Positions 62,387 to 64,000 of a stretch of 64,000 bases of DNA are shown here, piece by piece. Source of the DNA: RGIG3002 sp964449325 (GTDB lineage Bacteria > Bacillota > Clostridia > Lachnospirales > Lachnospiraceae); contig CAYUYJ010000001.1 in NCBI GenBank assembly GCA_964449325.1, forward strand, positions 62,001 through 126,000, written 5' to 3'. Both the position numbers and the translations under genes were made by a program. The notes below the pieces were generated by a model. It had not been told where the DNA came from. It worked only from the letters and a program-made list of their open reading frames with translations, and did no database searches. Every line of letters starts with the position of its first letter. The first letter of the stretch is position 1.

Positions 62387-64000
62387 TCATCTTTCCTTTA
62401 CTACTTTTCCTTTTTCTACTTTGTATACAATATCACAATTTTCTATGGTCGATAATCTGTGTGCAATCATAATCATGGTTTTGTTTCCATGCAGGCTGTC
62501 GATTGCTTTCATAACTTCCTTTTCCGTTTCATTATCCAATGCGGACGTAGCTTCATCAAACACCAGTATATCAGGATTACGGTACAATGCTCTCGCAATA
62601 CCGATTCGCTGTCTTTGCCCTCCCGAAATACGCATTCCCCGCTCTCCTACTTCGGTGTCAACTCCGTTCTCCAGACCTTCCACAAAGCTCTTAAGCTGGG
62701 CTTCCTCCAAAGCCTTCCATACACGGCTTTCGTCAATCTCTTTTTCGGGAATTCCGAGGGCAATGTTACTTTTAATGGAGCCGTCCGTCAAGTAAATACT
62801 TTGGGGAATATAACCTATCTGCCGTCTCCAGCCTTCCATGTTGGTATTAATATTCTTTCCATCTACCAATACCGCACCCCGTACCGGAGATAACAATCCT
62901 AACACAAGATCTGCCGTGGTAGTCTTTCCGCCGCCGGATGCACCCACAAACGCCACGGATTTTCCCTTCGGAATTTCCAGATTGACATCATTCAATACAT
63001 TCTTATCGCTGTTATCATATTTAAAATCCACATGAGAAAGCTCAATTTTATCATGAAACTCCAAGCTTTCCGTGTTGTTTTCCATATATGCTTCCTTCGT
63101 ATCCAGTTCATTCGCTTCTTTTACATCATGATAAATCAAATCAATGGAAGCCCTGTGGTATACAATGGTATTCAGATACGCGTAAAGAGCATTAACGGCA
63201 GGTAACAATTTATATGCCGCTGCCACAAAACCGGCAAGCTGCGGCACAATGTCCGTATAATTGGGATTGTACATAATGTTCACTCCCAGATATGCCATAA
63301 TCCCTACAATACAAACCATTTCAATCATGTACTTCGGAATCAGATTCACAAGACTATACTTCCTTGCAATATCTGTCTGCTCCTGATAGGTTTCCTTGTA
63401 TTGTTTTATAAAAAATCCTTCATTATTCAGAATTTTAATCTCTTTAACCCCTTCAAAGGTCTGTTGAAGATACTTAATCAGAAACCCTGATAATTCCTGA
63501 TTTCGTTTTCCGAAATACCGTGTTCTTCCCTGAACGACAAACAAAATCACCCCTGCGCAGAGTGCCAGTAAAACCACAACCAGCATGGTCATGACCCAGT
63601 TGGTAACCAGCAAGGTCACAAGCAGACAAATTGCTGTCAGCCCGTTAGATGCCACAAGAAGGCAGTTCAGTACAATTTCATAGAGCTGTGCCGTATCGGA
63701 ATTCACACTTCTTATCAGTTCCGAAGTATTTTTCTTCAGGAAAAAGGCATAGGGCTGTTTTAAATAGGACTCCATCAGCTTTACTGCCATCTGCTTCTTA
63801 ATTACCGCAGAAAACTGGTATAATCTGCTGTACATCCATGATAAGTAAAGGTTCTTTAAAATATATATAGCGATTGTTGCTGCTATCATCACGAGCATAA
63901 TCTTTCCACGAGTCTCATATCCGGTGATATTCATCACGATTCTGCACCAGAAATTATCCTGATAATTGGCATCAATCGCAAGGTTTACCACGGGCATTAT
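62387..64000 (-). CDS. PglK-type ABC exporter, 5' end cut by window edge
   Basis: The frame is open to 64000, with an internal Met at 63997 that aligns inside the family, about 65 residues after the true start of its paralogue at 8857-10689. The visible 537 residues have five membrane segments, Walker A GASGGGKTT, signature ISGGQRQRIG and Walker B ILVFDEATSALD. Together with the paralogue it is a homodimeric lipid-linked glycan flippase candidate. It heads the visible part of the operon that ends at 56963. The start and promoter lie outside the window. Confidence 0.85.
   Translation of the reverse strand: MMPVVNLAIDANYQDNFWCRIVMNITGYETRGKIMLVMIAATIAIYILKNLYLSWMYSRLYQFSAVIKKQMAVKLMESYLKQPYAFFLKKNTSELIRSVNSDTAQLYEIVLNCLLVASNGLTAICLLVTLLVTNWVMTMLVVVLLALCAGVILFVVQGRTRYFGKRNQELSGFLIKYLQQTFEGVKEIKILNNEGFFIKQYKETYQEQTDIARKYSLVNLIPKYMIEMVCIVGIMAYLGVNIMYNPNYTDIVPQLAGFVAAAYKLLPAVNALYAYLNTIVYHRASIDLIYHDVKEANELDTKEAYMENNTESLEFHDKIELSHVDFKYDNSDKNVLNDVNLEIPKGKSVAFVGASGGGKTTTADLVLGLLSPVRGAVLVDGKNINTNMEGWRRQIGYIPQSIYLTDGSIKSNIALGIPEKEIDESRVWKALEEAQLKSFVEGLENGVDTEVGERGMRISGGQRQRIGIARALYRNPDILVFDEATSALDNETEKEVMKAIDSLHGNKTMIMIAHRLSTIENCDIVYKVEKGKVVKER

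Noticed and set aside
62459..62893. Plus-strand open frame of 144 codons
   Set aside because: It is antisense to the ATPase domain of the ABC exporter, whose Walker and signature motifs lie on the minus strand.
1..64000. CRISPR arrays, tRNA or rRNA genes, insertion sequences, phage attachment sites
   Set aside because: I saw no regularly spaced repeats, no cloverleaf-like tRNA sequence, no transposase or integrase motif and no terminal inverted repeats around the AAA/PD-(D/E)XK genes.

Overview
This window is almost entirely a surface-polysaccharide biosynthesis island: about 56 protein genes, no RNA genes, no CRISPR array and no recognisable transposase. AGGAGG-type ribosome binding sites, occasional TTG and GTG starts, moderate-to-low G+C, AAA-ATPase/PD-(D/E)XK proteins of the PF09820/PF08011 type and a VTC-DUF4956-CotH cassette together suggest a gut-type Clostridia, most likely Lachnospiraceae. 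That assignment is inference; no marker gene is present.

There are five transcription blocks. (1) From 45310 down to the left edge, about 41 genes run on the minus strand with gaps mostly under 60 bases and many 1-20 base overlaps, behind one good promoter at 45394-45422. From its head the block holds UDP-xylose synthase, a polyprenyl-P glycosyltransferase, a Wzy-like polymerase, GT-C membrane glycosyltransferases, an SGNH protein, a dTDP-amino-deoxysugar pair (FdtA/B-like), a GT26-GT4 fusion, a second Wzy, many GT2/GT4 enzymes, GT-D-like proteins, a Wzx flippase, an acyltransferase, a PglK-type ABC flippase and, at the far AT-rich end, an unusual set (FkbM methyltransferase, split transketolase, radical SAM protein, ATP-grasp, Gfo/Idh oxidoreductase). 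Two AAA/PD-(D/E)XK genes sit inside it, each next to a GT-D-like gene. (2) 45513-48085 (+) is an MBOAT/SGNH O-acyltransferase pair. (3) 53049-48086 (-) is a nonulosonic-acid operon: NeuB-like synthase, NeuA-phosphatase fusion, second MBOAT, AlgX/DHHW partner. Blocks 2 and 3 converge with directly abutting stop codons. (4) 53267-56944 (+) is a VTC polymerase, DUF4956 membrane protein and CotH-like kinase. (5) From the right edge to 56963 (-) there is an ABC flippase, an alpha-1,2-fucosyltransferase-like enzyme, GT2, GT-D-like, GT2 and a Kdo-transferase-like capsule glycosyltransferase. Blocks 4 and 5 share a perfect 16-bp bidirectional terminator.

Taken together the genes could make nucleotide sugars (UDP-xylose, a dTDP-amino-dideoxyhexose, a CMP-nonulosonate), build lipid-linked repeat units, flip them (one Wzx, two ABC flippases), polymerise them (two Wzy-like proteins) and acylate them outside the cell (two MBOAT systems, one acyltransferase-3, one LbH acyltransferase). 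The duplicated flippases and polymerases argue for more than one glycan. No initiating phosphoglycosyltransferase, RmlA/RmlB or NeuC is in the window, so those steps must lie elsewhere. The best leads are the GT-D-like paralogues with an altered DXE-type motif and their AAA-nuclease neighbours, the SAF-less NeuB with a built-in phosphatase on NeuA, and the transketolase/radical-SAM/ATP-grasp set. No stretch over 300 bases lacks a gene; the largest gaps are the divergent regions at 53050-53266 and 45311-45512.
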